From NCBI GenBank assembly GCA_017386965.1, contig JAFOGE010000076.1, positions 1-6,710 on the forward strand: a DNA stretch of 6,710 nucleotides. Direction: 5' to 3'. The position numbers and the translations under genes are program-made. Below, in pieces: positions 1-6,593 of the stretch. How positions within the stretch are numbered: position 1 is the stretch's first letter; each line of letters begins with the position of its first letter. Source of the stretch: Clostridia bacterium (GTDB lineage Bacteria; Bacillota; Clostridia; Oscillospirales; CAG-272). Under the pieces are notes generated by a model, which worked only from the letters and a program-made list of their open reading frames with translations, had not been told where the DNA came from and did no database searches.

Positions 1-598
1 CGAGCCGATTTCCTGGCTGATCGTGGGGCTTGGAAATCCGGGCGACAAATACAAAAACACCCGTCACAACGCCGGCTTTCTGACCATTGACAGCATCGCC
101 GAACGCGCTGGCATTCGCATTGACCGCGCGCGTTTTCAAGCGCTCTGCGGCGAGGGACGGATCGGAACACACCGCGTGCTTCTGATGAAGCCCCAGACCA
201 TGATGAACGCCTCGGGGCTTGCTGTACAGGAGGCCGCCGCCTTCTATAAGATCGCACCCGATCACATCCTCGTGATCTCGGACGACACCGCCTTAGCCCC
301 CGGAAAAATGCGCGTCCGTCGCAAGGGAAGTGCCGGAGGTCAGAAGGGGCTCAACGACATCATCGTCTGCATGGGCACCGACGCCATTACGCGTCTGCGC
401 ATGGGCGTTGGAGCAAAGCCGCACCCCGACTACGATATGGCCTCTTGGGTTCTTTCGGTATTTCCCAAGGAGGACATGACCCGTCTTACCGGAGCCTTCC
501 CCACGGCATGGGAGGGCGTTGCCAAGATCCTGGACGGCGATTTTGACGCCGCCATGCAGATCTGCAATTCCTACACCCCCGAATCCGCGGATGCGTGA
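1..598 (+). CDS. pth: Peptidyl-tRNA hydrolase (5' partial)
   Basis: Cytoplasmic esterase that cleaves peptidyl-tRNAs dropped by stalled ribosomes, recycling tRNA. The reading frame is open from base 2 and already reads EPISWLIVGLGNPG, the beta-strand that opens the fold, so the true start codon lies a few codons upstream. The GTG at 23 is an internal Val. Family landmarks, by E. coli numbering from memory: Asn10 (35-37), catalytic His20 in TRHNAGF (65-67), Asn68 in KPQTMMNASG (206-208) and Asp93 in SDDTALAPGK (281-283). The later GSAGGHNGL motif reads GSAGGQKGL, so the usual Asn114 is Lys (344-346). At 198 visible residues it is close to the usual length of about 190. It ends with TGA 36 nt before mfd and is probably co-transcribed with it, the common Firmicute order. 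Identity is very secure; the effect of the Lys substitution is unknown. Confidence 0.96.
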   Translation, partial: EPISWLIVGLGNPGDKYKNTRHNAGFLTIDSIAERAGIRIDRARFQALCGEGRIGTHRVLLMKPQTMMNASGLAVQEAAAFYKIAPDHILVISDDTALAPGKMRVRRKGSAGGQKGLNDIIVCMGTDAITRLRMGVGAKPHPDYDMASWVLSVFPKEDMTRLTGAFPTAWEGVAKILDGDFDAAMQICNSYTPESADA

Positions 599-617
599 TC
601 CCCTTCCCTCTCACAGC

Positions 618-626
618 AAGGAGAAG
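618..626 (+). promoter_or_regulatory. Ribosome binding site of mfd
   Basis: AAGGAGAAG lies 8 nt before the ATG at 635 and supports that start. I see no convincing promoter or terminator in the 36-nt pth-mfd gap, which fits co-transcription. Confidence 0.8.
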
Positions 627-634
627 AACCGCCT

Positions 635-3600
635 ATGAGCATTCTGTCGCAATGCATTCAACTGGATCCCGAATACCGCCAGCTTCTGCGCGCCGTTGAG
701 CGTGACTTCCGCGAGCGAAAGCCGCTCCCCATTCTGGCAAGCGGCCTTTGCGAGGGGGCATCCGACGCCTTTCTCGTCACGCTGCTGAAGGATACCCTTT
801 CGCTTCGGCAGAAAAAATGCGCCCTCCTCGTTTGCTCGGAGGAAAAGGATTGCGTCCGCATCGGCGCGACCCTGGAGCGCAACGGTATCCGCTCTGCCTT
901 CTATATGGCAAGGGATCTCACCTTCTATAACATGACCGCCTCCCATGAGTATGAGCATGAGAGGCTTCGCGTGTTGTCCGGCCTCCTGTGCGGAAGCTTC
1001 GACGTCATTCTCACCACGCCCGACGCCCTGCTCGGCTATACGATCCCCCGTGACCGTCTGCTGGAAACCACGCAATCGATCGGTGAGGAGGATCGCTTAG
1101 ATCTGCCGCGATTCGCAAGGGCCCTCTCCGATGCAGGATTTCTGCGCGCGGATCTGGTGGACAGTCCCGGACAGTTCGCTCTGCGCGGCGGTATTCTGGA
1201 CATTTACCCGCCTCACGGCAGCTATACCGATCGGGACGGCGACCGCCGCGACGGAACCTATGCTCTCCGCATCGAGCTGTTCGGCGACGAGATCGACCGA
1301 ATGGGAATCTTTGACCCCGAATCGCAACGCATGATCTCCTCGGTCTGCTCAGCATCCTTTGCGCCCGCGCGTGAGCTCTTGCCCACCGCAGAGGCATTGG
1401 AGTGCTTAAAAAAGGCGGTTTCCTCTCGCTTTCGGGCAACCTCGGACGAGCGCGCCCTGGAGGAGCTGATCAAGGAAAAGGCCGCGCTTGACGGCGTAAC
1501 CGGAAATGGGAGCGAGCTGCACTTTTTGGATAAGTATATCTCTCTCATCTATCCCGAGAAGGCTTGCCTTATGGATTATTTTGACGATACTTCCCTCGTT
1601 TTGATCCGAGGAACCAACGCCGCAAACGACCGTCTGCAAGCCTCCCTTTGGCATCTGAATCAGACCGTCATCGAGCTTTTGGAAGGAGGAACCATTTCCT
1701 CAAAGTACGCGGAATACTCCAAAACGCCTGCAGATTTTGAGGCTTTTCTCGAGCGCAACGTTTCCCTTCACGTCGATTCCATCGCGCACAATCTTTCCGA
1801 CAAACGGCTTGCCGGCCTCTTTGGCTTCCGCTCACGTCATACCGTTTCCTACGCCGACAACGAGCCACTCTTCCTGGAGGATCTGCAAGGATATCTGCAA
1901 GGGGGCTATCGCTGTCTGATTCTGACTGAAAACGAGGCCGATGCCAAGCGCATGGAGGAGCTTTTGCTCCTGCACGACGTCCTGCTCTCCCAGGATGCGG
2001 ATCTGACCTCCATGGAAAAAGGAACCGCCCGTGTGCTTTGGCAGGAATCCCTTGCAGGCTTTGAGCTGCTCGTTCCCCGCGTCGCCGTTCTCTCCACGCG
2101 GAGCGATGCCGTTGGCGGCTTCTCCATGAGGTCCAAGACCTCCCTGCGAAAAAAGAAGAAAAAGAACAGTAAGAGCATCCTCTCCTATGCAGAGCTGGAG
2201 GTTGGGGACTACGTCGTGCATGAATCCTACGGTATTGGACAGTACACGGGAATTGAGGCGCTGACCTGCGACGGCGTCACGCGCGATTACATTGGCATTC
2301 AATACGCAGGAAGCGACAAGCTCTTTCTCCCCGTAGAGAAGCTGGAGAAGGTGTCCAAGTATATCGGCGCACGCGCCGAGGACGGACAGGTCAAGCTCTC
2401 CCGAATGGGAGGAGATGCCTGGAAGAAGACCAAGGCACGTGCCAAATCTGCCGCCAAGGATATGGCCAAGGATCTGATCCGCCTCTACGCCGAGCGAATG
2501 CGTCGGCCGGGACATTCCTTCCCTCTGGATGACAACTACCAAAAGGCATTTGAGGATGCCTTTGAATACGAAGAAACCGAGAGCCAGATCACGGCTGCCA
2601 ACGAGATCAAGGAGGACATGATCCGAGCCGTTCCCATGGACCGACTGCTTTGCGGCGACGTGGGATACGGAAAGACCGAGGTCGCGCTCCGCGCCGCCTA
2701 CAAGGCCGTGCTCGGGGGCAAGCAGGTTGCCATTCTGGTTCCCACCACCCTTCTCGCTCTGCAGCATTATCAAACGATCGTCAGCCGTATGCGCGCCTTT
2801 GCCGTCAACGTGGATATGCTCTCCCGCTTCCGCACCGCAAAGCAACAGGCACTGACGCTGCGCAAGCTGGCGCGCGGAGAGGTCGATATCATCGTCGGCA
2901 CGCACCGTTTGCTCTCCAAGGACATCAAATTCCTCGATCTGGGATTGGTCATCGTGGATGAGGAGCAACGCTTCGGCGTGGCGCAAAAGGAAAAGCTAAA
3001 GCAGCTGTGTGAGGGAGTAGACGTTCTTTCCCTATCGGCAACGCCGATTCCCCGCACGCTCAACATGGCCATGGGCGGCATCCGCGACATCTCGGTCCTG
3101 GACGATGCCCCCGGCGACCGTTTGCCTGTGCAAACCTACGTTCTGGAGCATGACGAGCTGATCCTGGAGGAGGCGATCCGCCGCGAGCTTCGACGCGGAG
3201 GGCAGGTCTTCTATCTGCACAACACCGTCGAAACCATCAACGAGGCCGCCGCAAAGCTTTCCGCCGCCATCCCCGAGGCGCGCATTCTGACCGCCCACGG
3301 TAAAATGGATAAGGAGGACCTGGAGAAGATCTGGGAAAAGATGCTGCGCGGAGAGGTAGACATTCTGGTTTCTACCACCATCATCGAAACCGGCGTGGAT
3401 ATTCCAAACGCAAACACCCTCATTGTCACTAATGCACACCGTCTTGGTCTTTCGCAGCTGCATCAGATCCGAGGACGCATCGGAAGATCCTCTCGCCGTG
3501 CCTACGCCTACTTCACTTATCCCCCCTACCGCTCCATTCCCGAGGTGGCGCAAAAGCGGTTGGAGGCCATTCGCGAATACGCCGAATTCGGTGCGGGCTT

Positions 3601-4201
3601 CAAGATCGCCCTACGTGACATGGAAATCCGCGGTGCGGGAAACATTCTCGGTGCAGAGCAGCACGGGCATCTGGACGCCATCGGCTACGATCTCTATATC
3701 AAGCTCCTCAATCAAGCCGTGCTGGAGGAAAAGGGAGAGGTCGCGGAGCCTGAGGTGGAATGCAGTGTTTCGCTCTCCTATGACGCCTTCCTTCCCGAGA
3801 AGTACGTTCCCTTCCCCGCCCAGCGTATGGCACTCTACAAGAAAATCGCCCTGATCTCCTCCGAGGAGGACCTGCAGGACGTGACGGACGAATTGACCGA
3901 CCGCTACGGAGATCTGCCAAAGCCCTCGCAAAATCTTCTGCGCATCGCGCTCATTCACAATATGGCGGTCCGCTGCCGTATCACAGCGATCCGCCAGGAG
4001 AAGGCAACCGTCCACATCCATCCGCAAAAGCTGGATCTGGACCTCTGGAGCGAGCTCTCCGAGGCCTTCCCCGGACAGCTTCGGATGATGATGTCGGGGG
4101 AGCCGCACATCCTTCTTCGGCTGCAAAAGGACGACGACGCACTGATGCTTATTTACAATTTGTTTGAAAAATATATCAAGATCTGCAATGAAAAGGCATA
4201 G
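635..4201 (+). CDS. mfd: Transcription-repair coupling factor Mfd
   Basis: Cytoplasmic dsDNA translocase that binds RNA polymerase stalled at lesions, pushes it off the template and recruits UvrA for nucleotide excision repair. It has 1188 residues, the usual full length. The UvrB-homology module comes first, with FALRGGILDIYP at residues 181-192. A Lys-rich linker (505-513) precedes the RNA-polymerase-interacting (CarD-like) domain, which opens VGDYVVHESYGIGQYTGI at 523-540. The RecG-like helicase motor follows: Walker A GDVGYGKT (674-681), DEEQ box (775-778), SATPIPRT (801-808), IIETGVDIP (916-924) and motif VI QIRGRIGRS with Arg946, Arg948 and Arg951. The TRG segment RDMEIRGAGNILG comes next, then the C-terminal TRCF domain from about 1037 to 1140, which in the family masks the UvrA-binding surface. 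All catalytic motifs are intact. The start is supported by AAGGAG 8 nt upstream. Oddity: the linker DNA at 2149-2155 is an in-frame A AAA AAG heptamer. Confidence 0.98.
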   Translation: MSILSQCIQLDPEYRQLLRAVERDFRERKPLPILASGLCEGASDAFLVTLLKDTLSLRQKKCALLVCSEEKDCVRIGATLERNGIRSAFYMARDLTFYNMTASHEYEHERLRVLSGLLCGSFDVILTTPDALLGYTIPRDRLLETTQSIGEEDRLDLPRFARALSDAGFLRADLVDSPGQFALRGGILDIYPPHGSYTDRDGDRRDGTYALRIELFGDEIDRMGIFDPESQRMISSVCSASFAPARELLPTAEALECLKKAVSSRFRATSDERALEELIKEKAALDGVTGNGSELHFLDKYISLIYPEKACLMDYFDDTSLVLIRGTNAANDRLQASLWHLNQTVIELLEGGTISSKYAEYSKTPADFEAFLERNVSLHVDSIAHNLSDKRLAGLFGFRSRHTVSYADNEPLFLEDLQGYLQGGYRCLILTENEADAKRMEELLLLHDVLLSQDADLTSMEKGTARVLWQESLAGFELLVPRVAVLSTRSDAVGGFSMRSKTSLRKKKKKNSKSILSYAELEVGDYVVHESYGIGQYTGIEALTCDGVTRDYIGIQYAGSDKLFLPVEKLEKVSKYIGARAEDGQVKLSRMGGDAWKKTKARAKSAAKDMAKDLIRLYAERMRRPGHSFPLDDNYQKAFEDAFEYEETESQITAANEIKEDMIRAVPMDRLLCGDVGYGKTEVALRAAYKAVLGGKQVAILVPTTLLALQHYQTIVSRMRAFAVNVDMLSRFRTAKQQALTLRKLARGEVDIIVGTHRLLSKDIKFLDLGLVIVDEEQRFGVAQKEKLKQLCEGVDVLSLSATPIPRTLNMAMGGIRDISVLDDAPGDRLPVQTYVLEHDELILEEAIRRELRRGGQVFYLHNTVETINEAAAKLSAAIPEARILTAHGKMDKEDLEKIWEKMLRGEVDILVSTTIIETGVDIPNANTLIVTNAHRLGLSQLHQIRGRIGRSSRRAYAYFTYPPYRSIPEVAQKRLEAIREYAEFGAGFKIALRDMEIRGAGNILGAEQHGHLDAIGYDLYIKLLNQAVLEEKGEVAEPEVECSVSLSYDAFLPEKYVPFPAQRMALYKKIALISSEEDLQDVTDELTDRYGDLPKPSQNLLRIALIHNMAVRCRITAIRQEKATVHIHPQKLDLDLWSELSEAFPGQLRMMMSGEPHILLRLQKDDDALMLIYNLFEKYIKICNEKA

Positions 4202-4227
4202 ACAAATCGCCAAAAATCCTGTATAAT
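4199..4227 (+). promoter_or_regulatory. Sigma-A promoter for the lipoprotein gene
   Basis: The -35 box TAGACA (4199-4204, 5 of 6 consensus) and the -10 box TATAAT (4222-4227) are separated by 17 nt. The -35 box overlaps the mfd TAG stop codon. Transcription should begin near 4234, so the in-frame ATG at 4229 would lie outside the transcript and the ATG at 4274 is the credible start. The lipoprotein gene can therefore be transcribed independently of pth-mfd. Read-through from mfd may also contribute, because I see no terminator between them. Confidence 0.82.
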
Positions 4228-4256
4228 AATGTCGTGGCCCTCAATGGGCAAACAAG

Positions 4257-4262
4257 AAAGGA
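4257..4262 (+). promoter_or_regulatory. Ribosome binding site deciding the lipoprotein start
   Basis: AAAGGA lies 11 nt before the ATG at 4274. The spacing is slightly long, but it is the only purine-rich site upstream of a codon that begins a proper lipoprotein signal peptide (MKVKSLLRS followed by a Leu-rich core). Confidence 0.6.
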
Positions 4263-4273
4263 AAACCCGATCC

Positions 4274-5650
4274 ATGAAAGTAAAAAGCCTTTTGCGAAGC
4301 GCAACCCTTCTCCTCGCGCTTCTTCTCTGCCTCTCCCTCCTCGGGGGATGCTCCTCAAAGGGAAAAACGCTGATGACCCTGGAAAAGGACGGCATTTCCG
4401 TATCCCTCTCGGTCAACACCTACGAGCTGATGCTCTCCCGCATCAAGGGAACGCTTTGCTTCCTGAAGACCTCGGCCGGCGGCTATACCGCAGACCAGGA
4501 TAAATTCTGGGACTATCTGGAGAGCATGGATGGCGGCGAGATGCAAACGCTCGATGCCTTCTACCGCAAAACGGTCCTGGAGAACTGCAAGACCTATCTC
4601 GTCGCCCTCTACCTCTTTGAGCAAAAGGGCCTTTCGCTCCCCGCATCCACCGTTGAAAAGATCGATGACGATCTGAACGAGCTGCTTCTGACCGATGCGG
4701 ATGGCTCCAAGAACAAGCTCAACCAGATCCTCTCCGCCTACGGTGTCAATTACGACCTTCTCCGTGAGGCCTATCTGATGACCGCAAAGATGGAGCTTCT
4801 GCAAAAGGAGCTGTACGGCGAGAATGCCTCCATGATCGGTGACAACGTCAAAACCGAATACCTGAACGAAAACTACGTGCACTTCCATCAGTATTTTCTC
4901 GAAACCTATCACTATCGCTTCGAATTGGATGCCAACGGCGACACGGTGTACTACTACACGGAGGGCGAGAAAAAGGGAGATATCTACTACGACGTTCACA
5001 CCGGCTTTACCAAGACCGACTCGGAGGGTAAAGACCTGACCGACAAGAACGGCGACGTGATCTACTATACCGACGCCTCCTGTAAAAAGATCGCCTACAA
5101 CACCACCCACGGTTTTCCTCAGGCGGTCACCTCAAAGGACGGCGTCTATCAAACCGTACCGATGACACAAACGGAGCTGGATTTCGTCAAGGCCACGGCA
5201 CAGGCCACCTTCGAATCCCTGCAATCCCTCTCCGCCGAGGACTTTGAGGCCGAGATCGAAAAGAGGCAGGAGGAGCTGACCAAAAAAGGGATCCGGAACG
5301 AGCTCTACGCCGACGGCTACTATTTGCGCACTGACACCGACTATCTGGCCGGTGGCGAGGAATACGAATATCTGCAAACCATCGTGGATGCACTGCAAAC
5401 GATGGAGGACGGACAAGTGATGATGGTCAAGTCAAGTGTCGGCTACCACATTCTGATGAAGTATCCGCACAGCGAGAAGGCCTACGCGAAGGAAGAGAAC
5501 GAGGTCTGGTTCTCGGACTTCAACGCCTCCCTGACCGAGAAGCTGTTCTTTGCACTGTGTGAGGGCTATTACGCCGATATTGCCATTGATGATAAGATCC
5601 TTGCAACCGTCCCTTCCATGAAGAAGATCGGAATCAACTACTACTATTAA
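4274..5650 (+). CDS. SurA/PrsA-like lipoprotein, divergent parvulin-type peptidyl-prolyl isomerase
   Basis: Probable membrane-anchored extracytoplasmic folding factor of 458 residues. The N-terminus is a lipoprotein signal: a KVK...R basic region, a Leu-rich core and the lipobox LGGC, with Cys26 as the lipidated residue. Residues about 30-195 look helical, as in SurA/PrsA N-terminal chaperone regions. YVHFHQYFL (201-209) resembles the first strand of a parvulin domain. Two Asn-Gly-Asp/Tyr-rich repeats (219-245 and 257-281) follow, then a charged helical stretch (about 302-338). The C-terminal part has DGQVMMVKSSVGYHILMKY (379-397), matching the closing G-V-x-S-x-x-GYHI element of parvulins. 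The protein ends INYYY. Isomerase activity is uncertain because the canonical active-site pattern is not clearly intact; it may act as a chaperone only. A PrsA-like gene after mfd is common in Clostridia. The start at 4274 is preferred over an upstream in-frame ATG at 4229, which overlaps the promoter region. Confidence 0.8.
   Translation: MKVKSLLRSATLLLALLLCLSLLGGCSSKGKTLMTLEKDGISVSLSVNTYELMLSRIKGTLCFLKTSAGGYTADQDKFWDYLESMDGGEMQTLDAFYRKTVLENCKTYLVALYLFEQKGLSLPASTVEKIDDDLNELLLTDADGSKNKLNQILSAYGVNYDLLREAYLMTAKMELLQKELYGENASMIGDNVKTEYLNENYVHFHQYFLETYHYRFELDANGDTVYYYTEGEKKGDIYYDVHTGFTKTDSEGKDLTDKNGDVIYYTDASCKKIAYNTTHGFPQAVTSKDGVYQTVPMTQTELDFVKATAQATFESLQSLSAEDFEAEIEKRQEELTKKGIRNELYADGYYLRTDTDYLAGGEEYEYLQTIVDALQTMEDGQVMMVKSSVGYHILMKYPHSEKAYAKEENEVWFSDFNASLTEKLFFALCEGYYADIAIDDKILATVPSMKKIGINYYY
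4928..5116 (+). repeat. Two degenerate protein-level repeats within the lipoprotein
   Basis: Repeat 1 (residues 219-245, bases 4928-5008) runs DANGDTVYYY...IYYDVHTGF. Repeat 2 (residues 257-281, bases 5042-5116) runs DKNGDVIYYT...IAYNTTHGF. They share the pattern D-x-N-G-D-x-x-Y-Y, then a Lys-containing turn, then I-x-Y-(D/N)-x-x-(T/H)-G-F, with a period of 38 residues. The similarity is at protein level; the DNA copies have diverged. They sit between the first strand and the rest of the parvulin-like region, so they look like an insertion. Their function is unknown. Confidence 0.65.
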
Positions 5651-5659
5651 CGCGAAATG

Positions 5660-5694
5660 GGCAGTCTGCTTTTTCGGCAGACTGCCATTTTTTT
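5660..5694 (+). terminator. Strong intrinsic terminator after the lipoprotein gene
   Basis: A perfect 10-bp stem, GGCAGTCTGC (5660-5669) with GCAGACTGCC (5677-5686), encloses a 7-nt loop and is followed by A and seven T (5688-5694). AAAT upstream could extend the stem with one bulged G. It begins 9 nt after the lipoprotein TAA and insulates the thiamine unit from upstream transcription. Confidence 0.95.
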
Positions 5695-5705
5695 GTAAAA
5701 TCCTC

Positions 5706-5734
5706 TTGACAAGTCCCAAAAAGCATGCTATAAT
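5706..5734 (+). promoter_or_regulatory. Consensus extended -10 sigma-A promoter of the thiT unit
   Basis: A perfect -35 TTGACA (5706-5711), a 17-nt spacer and a perfect -10 TATAAT (5729-5734) preceded by the extended -10 element TG (5726-5727). Initiation is expected near 5741, leaving a leader of about 180 nt that carries the TPP riboswitch. The promoter is as strong as sequence can predict, which suits a gene whose control lies in the leader. Confidence 0.93.
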
Positions 5735-5751
5735 AACGCCGAACCGCATAG

Positions 5752-5836
5752 AATCAGGGGTGCTGTCCACGGACGGCTGAGATGGCGAATGCCGAACCCT
5801 TTAACCTGATACGGATAATACCGGCGTAGGAAGATT
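5752..5836 (+). ncRNA. TPP riboswitch (THI-box) aptamer
   Basis: It senses thiamine pyrophosphate in the nascent leader RNA. Conserved elements appear in order: GGGGTGC (5757-5763), CTGAGA (5777-5782), ACCCT followed by TTAACCTGAT (5796-5810), GGATAAT (5813-5819) and GCGTAGGAAG (5824-5833). P1 can form from AATC (5752-5755) and GATT (5833-5836). The P3 arm is 5762-5767 with 5772-5777, and a small optional P3a hairpin is GGC-GAAT-GCC (5784-5793). The P5 arm is CGG-ATAATA-CCG (5812-5823). The CUGAGA loop that recognises the pyrimidine is intact. P1 is short by Watson-Crick pairing. Position directly upstream of thiT fits the known use of this class in Firmicutes. Confidence 0.95.
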
Positions 5837-5872
5837 GCAGATAAGGTGTGCTGTTTGGGCACCTCTACATTG

Positions 5873-5908
5873 ACCGCACGGAGATTCCGTGCGGTTACTT
5901 TATTTTTT
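5873..5908 (+). terminator. Riboswitch expression-platform terminator
   Basis: ACCGCACGGA (5873-5882) pairs perfectly with TCCGTGCGGT (5886-5895) over 10 bp with a GAT loop; in practice the inner pair may open. The following T-rich tract (5896-5908) is interrupted by A, C and A but ends in six T. It sits between the TPP aptamer and the thiT ribosome binding site, so it should end transcription when TPP is bound. A possible antiterminator pairs 5847-5854 with 5873-5880. That pairing is inference. Confidence 0.8.
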
Positions 5909-5915
5909 GGAGGTG
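5909..5915 (+). promoter_or_regulatory. Strong ribosome binding site of thiT
   Basis: GGAGGTG lies 6 nt before the ATG at 5922 and fixes that start rather than the in-frame GTG at 5889 inside the terminator stem. CACCTC at 5860-5865 is complementary to GAGGTG at 5910-5915, so the site could be masked. Confidence 0.9.
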
Positions 5916-5921
5916 TTTTCA

Positions 5922-6593
5922 ATGAAAAACACAAGACTCAAGCGCGTGCGCGCGCTCTGCGAATGCGCCATCATGCTGGCGCTGTCGGTGGTACTCAGCT
6001 ACATCAAATTCTGGCAGCTCCCCTTTGATGGCTCTATCACCCTCTTCTCCATGCTCCCCGTCTGCCTCATCGCTATCAAGTATGGCTGGAAATGGGGACT
6101 TGGCACCGCCTTCTGCTTCTCCTGGTTCCAGATCCTGCAGGGCGGCGTGTTCTCCTGGGGACTGACGCCCGGTATGCTGATCGGCTCACTCCTTCTGGAC
6201 TACATCCTGGCCTACACCGTACTGGGCTTTGCCGGCATCTTCCGCAAAAAGGGCTATTTTGGAATGCTCGGCGGCATCACGCTGGTCTGCGCGCTCCGCT
6301 TCCTCATCCACTTCCTGGCAGGCATCATCCTCTGGGCTAACTTTGAACAATTCGAGGCCTTCGGTCAGGTGATCCAGAACAACCCCGTGCTCTACTCCAT
6401 CTGCTACAACGGCGTTTATATGCTCCCCGAAACGGTGCTTACCGTGATCGTTGCCGCAATCCTGCTCAAGATCCCGCAGATCAGCAAGCTCTTTGCCGTG
6501 GAAAACGAGCCCCTTCCCTTTGCTACGGCTGACGTTGCCCTTGGGTTAAAGTACGAGCAGAATGAAAAAGAGGAGCAGGAAAATGACAAATAA
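5922..6593 (+). CDS. thiT: Thiamine-specific ECF transporter S-component ThiT
   Basis: Integral membrane protein that binds thiamine outside the cell and, with the shared EcfA-EcfA'-EcfT module encoded elsewhere, imports it. It has 223 residues and about six hydrophobic segments (near 11-28, 40-55, 58-74, 84-107, 114-138 and 157-184). GSITLFSMLP (37-46) and LLLDYILAYTVLGFAG (90-105) are typical of the family. Compared from memory with L. lactis ThiT, His130 and Trp138 match His125 and Trp133 with identical spacing, and Tyr158 and Asn163 match Tyr146 and Asn151. Asp93-Tyr94 stand where Glu84-Tyr85 occur. The acidic and amide-rich tail after residue 190 is longer than in the 182-residue L. lactis protein. 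The TPP riboswitch upstream independently supports thiamine as substrate. The start is set by GGAGGTG. Its 3' end overlaps the next gene by 11 nt. Confidence 0.94.
   Translation: MKNTRLKRVRALCECAIMLALSVVLSYIKFWQLPFDGSITLFSMLPVCLIAIKYGWKWGLGTAFCFSWFQILQGGVFSWGLTPGMLIGSLLLDYILAYTVLGFAGIFRKKGYFGMLGGITLVCALRFLIHFLAGIILWANFEQFEAFGQVIQNNPVLYSICYNGVYMLPETVLTVIVAAILLKIPQISKLFAVENEPLPFATADVALGLKYEQNEKEEQENDK
6571..6575 (+). promoter_or_regulatory. Ribosome binding site inside thiT for the overlapping downstream gene
   Basis: AGGAG, within the last codons of thiT, lies 7 nt before the ATG at 6583. It makes the overlapping downstream frame credible as a translated, probably translationally coupled gene. 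Confidence 0.7.

Noticed and set aside
23..25. GTG as the start of pth
   Set aside because: The frame continues upstream and codes for the strand preceding GLGNPG; this GTG is the conserved Val of LIVGLGNPG.
1832..2986. 384-codon open frame on the minus strand
   Set aside because: It lies wholly opposite intact mfd motifs, has low-complexity composition and is explained by GC-biased codon usage of mfd, which suppresses stops on the other strand.
3611..4213. 200-codon minus-strand frame across the mfd 3' end
   Set aside because: Shadow of the TRG/TRCF coding region; no recognisable motif, and its start would sit within the promoter of the next gene.
4229..4231. ATG as the start of the lipoprotein gene
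   Set aside because: It lies directly after the -10 box, before the likely transcription start, and would put 15 residues before a normal lipoprotein signal.
4237..4249. Small hairpin GCCC-TCAAT-GGGC after mfd as a terminator
   Set aside because: Only a 4-bp stem with no T tract, located at the start of the lipoprotein transcript.
4355..5110. 251-codon minus-strand frame opposite the lipoprotein gene
   Set aside because: Val/Gly/Leu-rich translation typical of an antisense shadow; the sense strand has a signal peptide, ribosome site and terminator.
5889..5891. GTG as the start of thiT
   Set aside because: It is inside the right arm of the riboswitch terminator, has no ribosome site, and the ATG at 5922 has an ideal GGAGGTG.
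5728..5934. 68-codon minus-strand frame across the thiT leader
   Set aside because: It covers the promoter, riboswitch and terminator, whose sense-strand explanation is complete; no ribosome site or motif.
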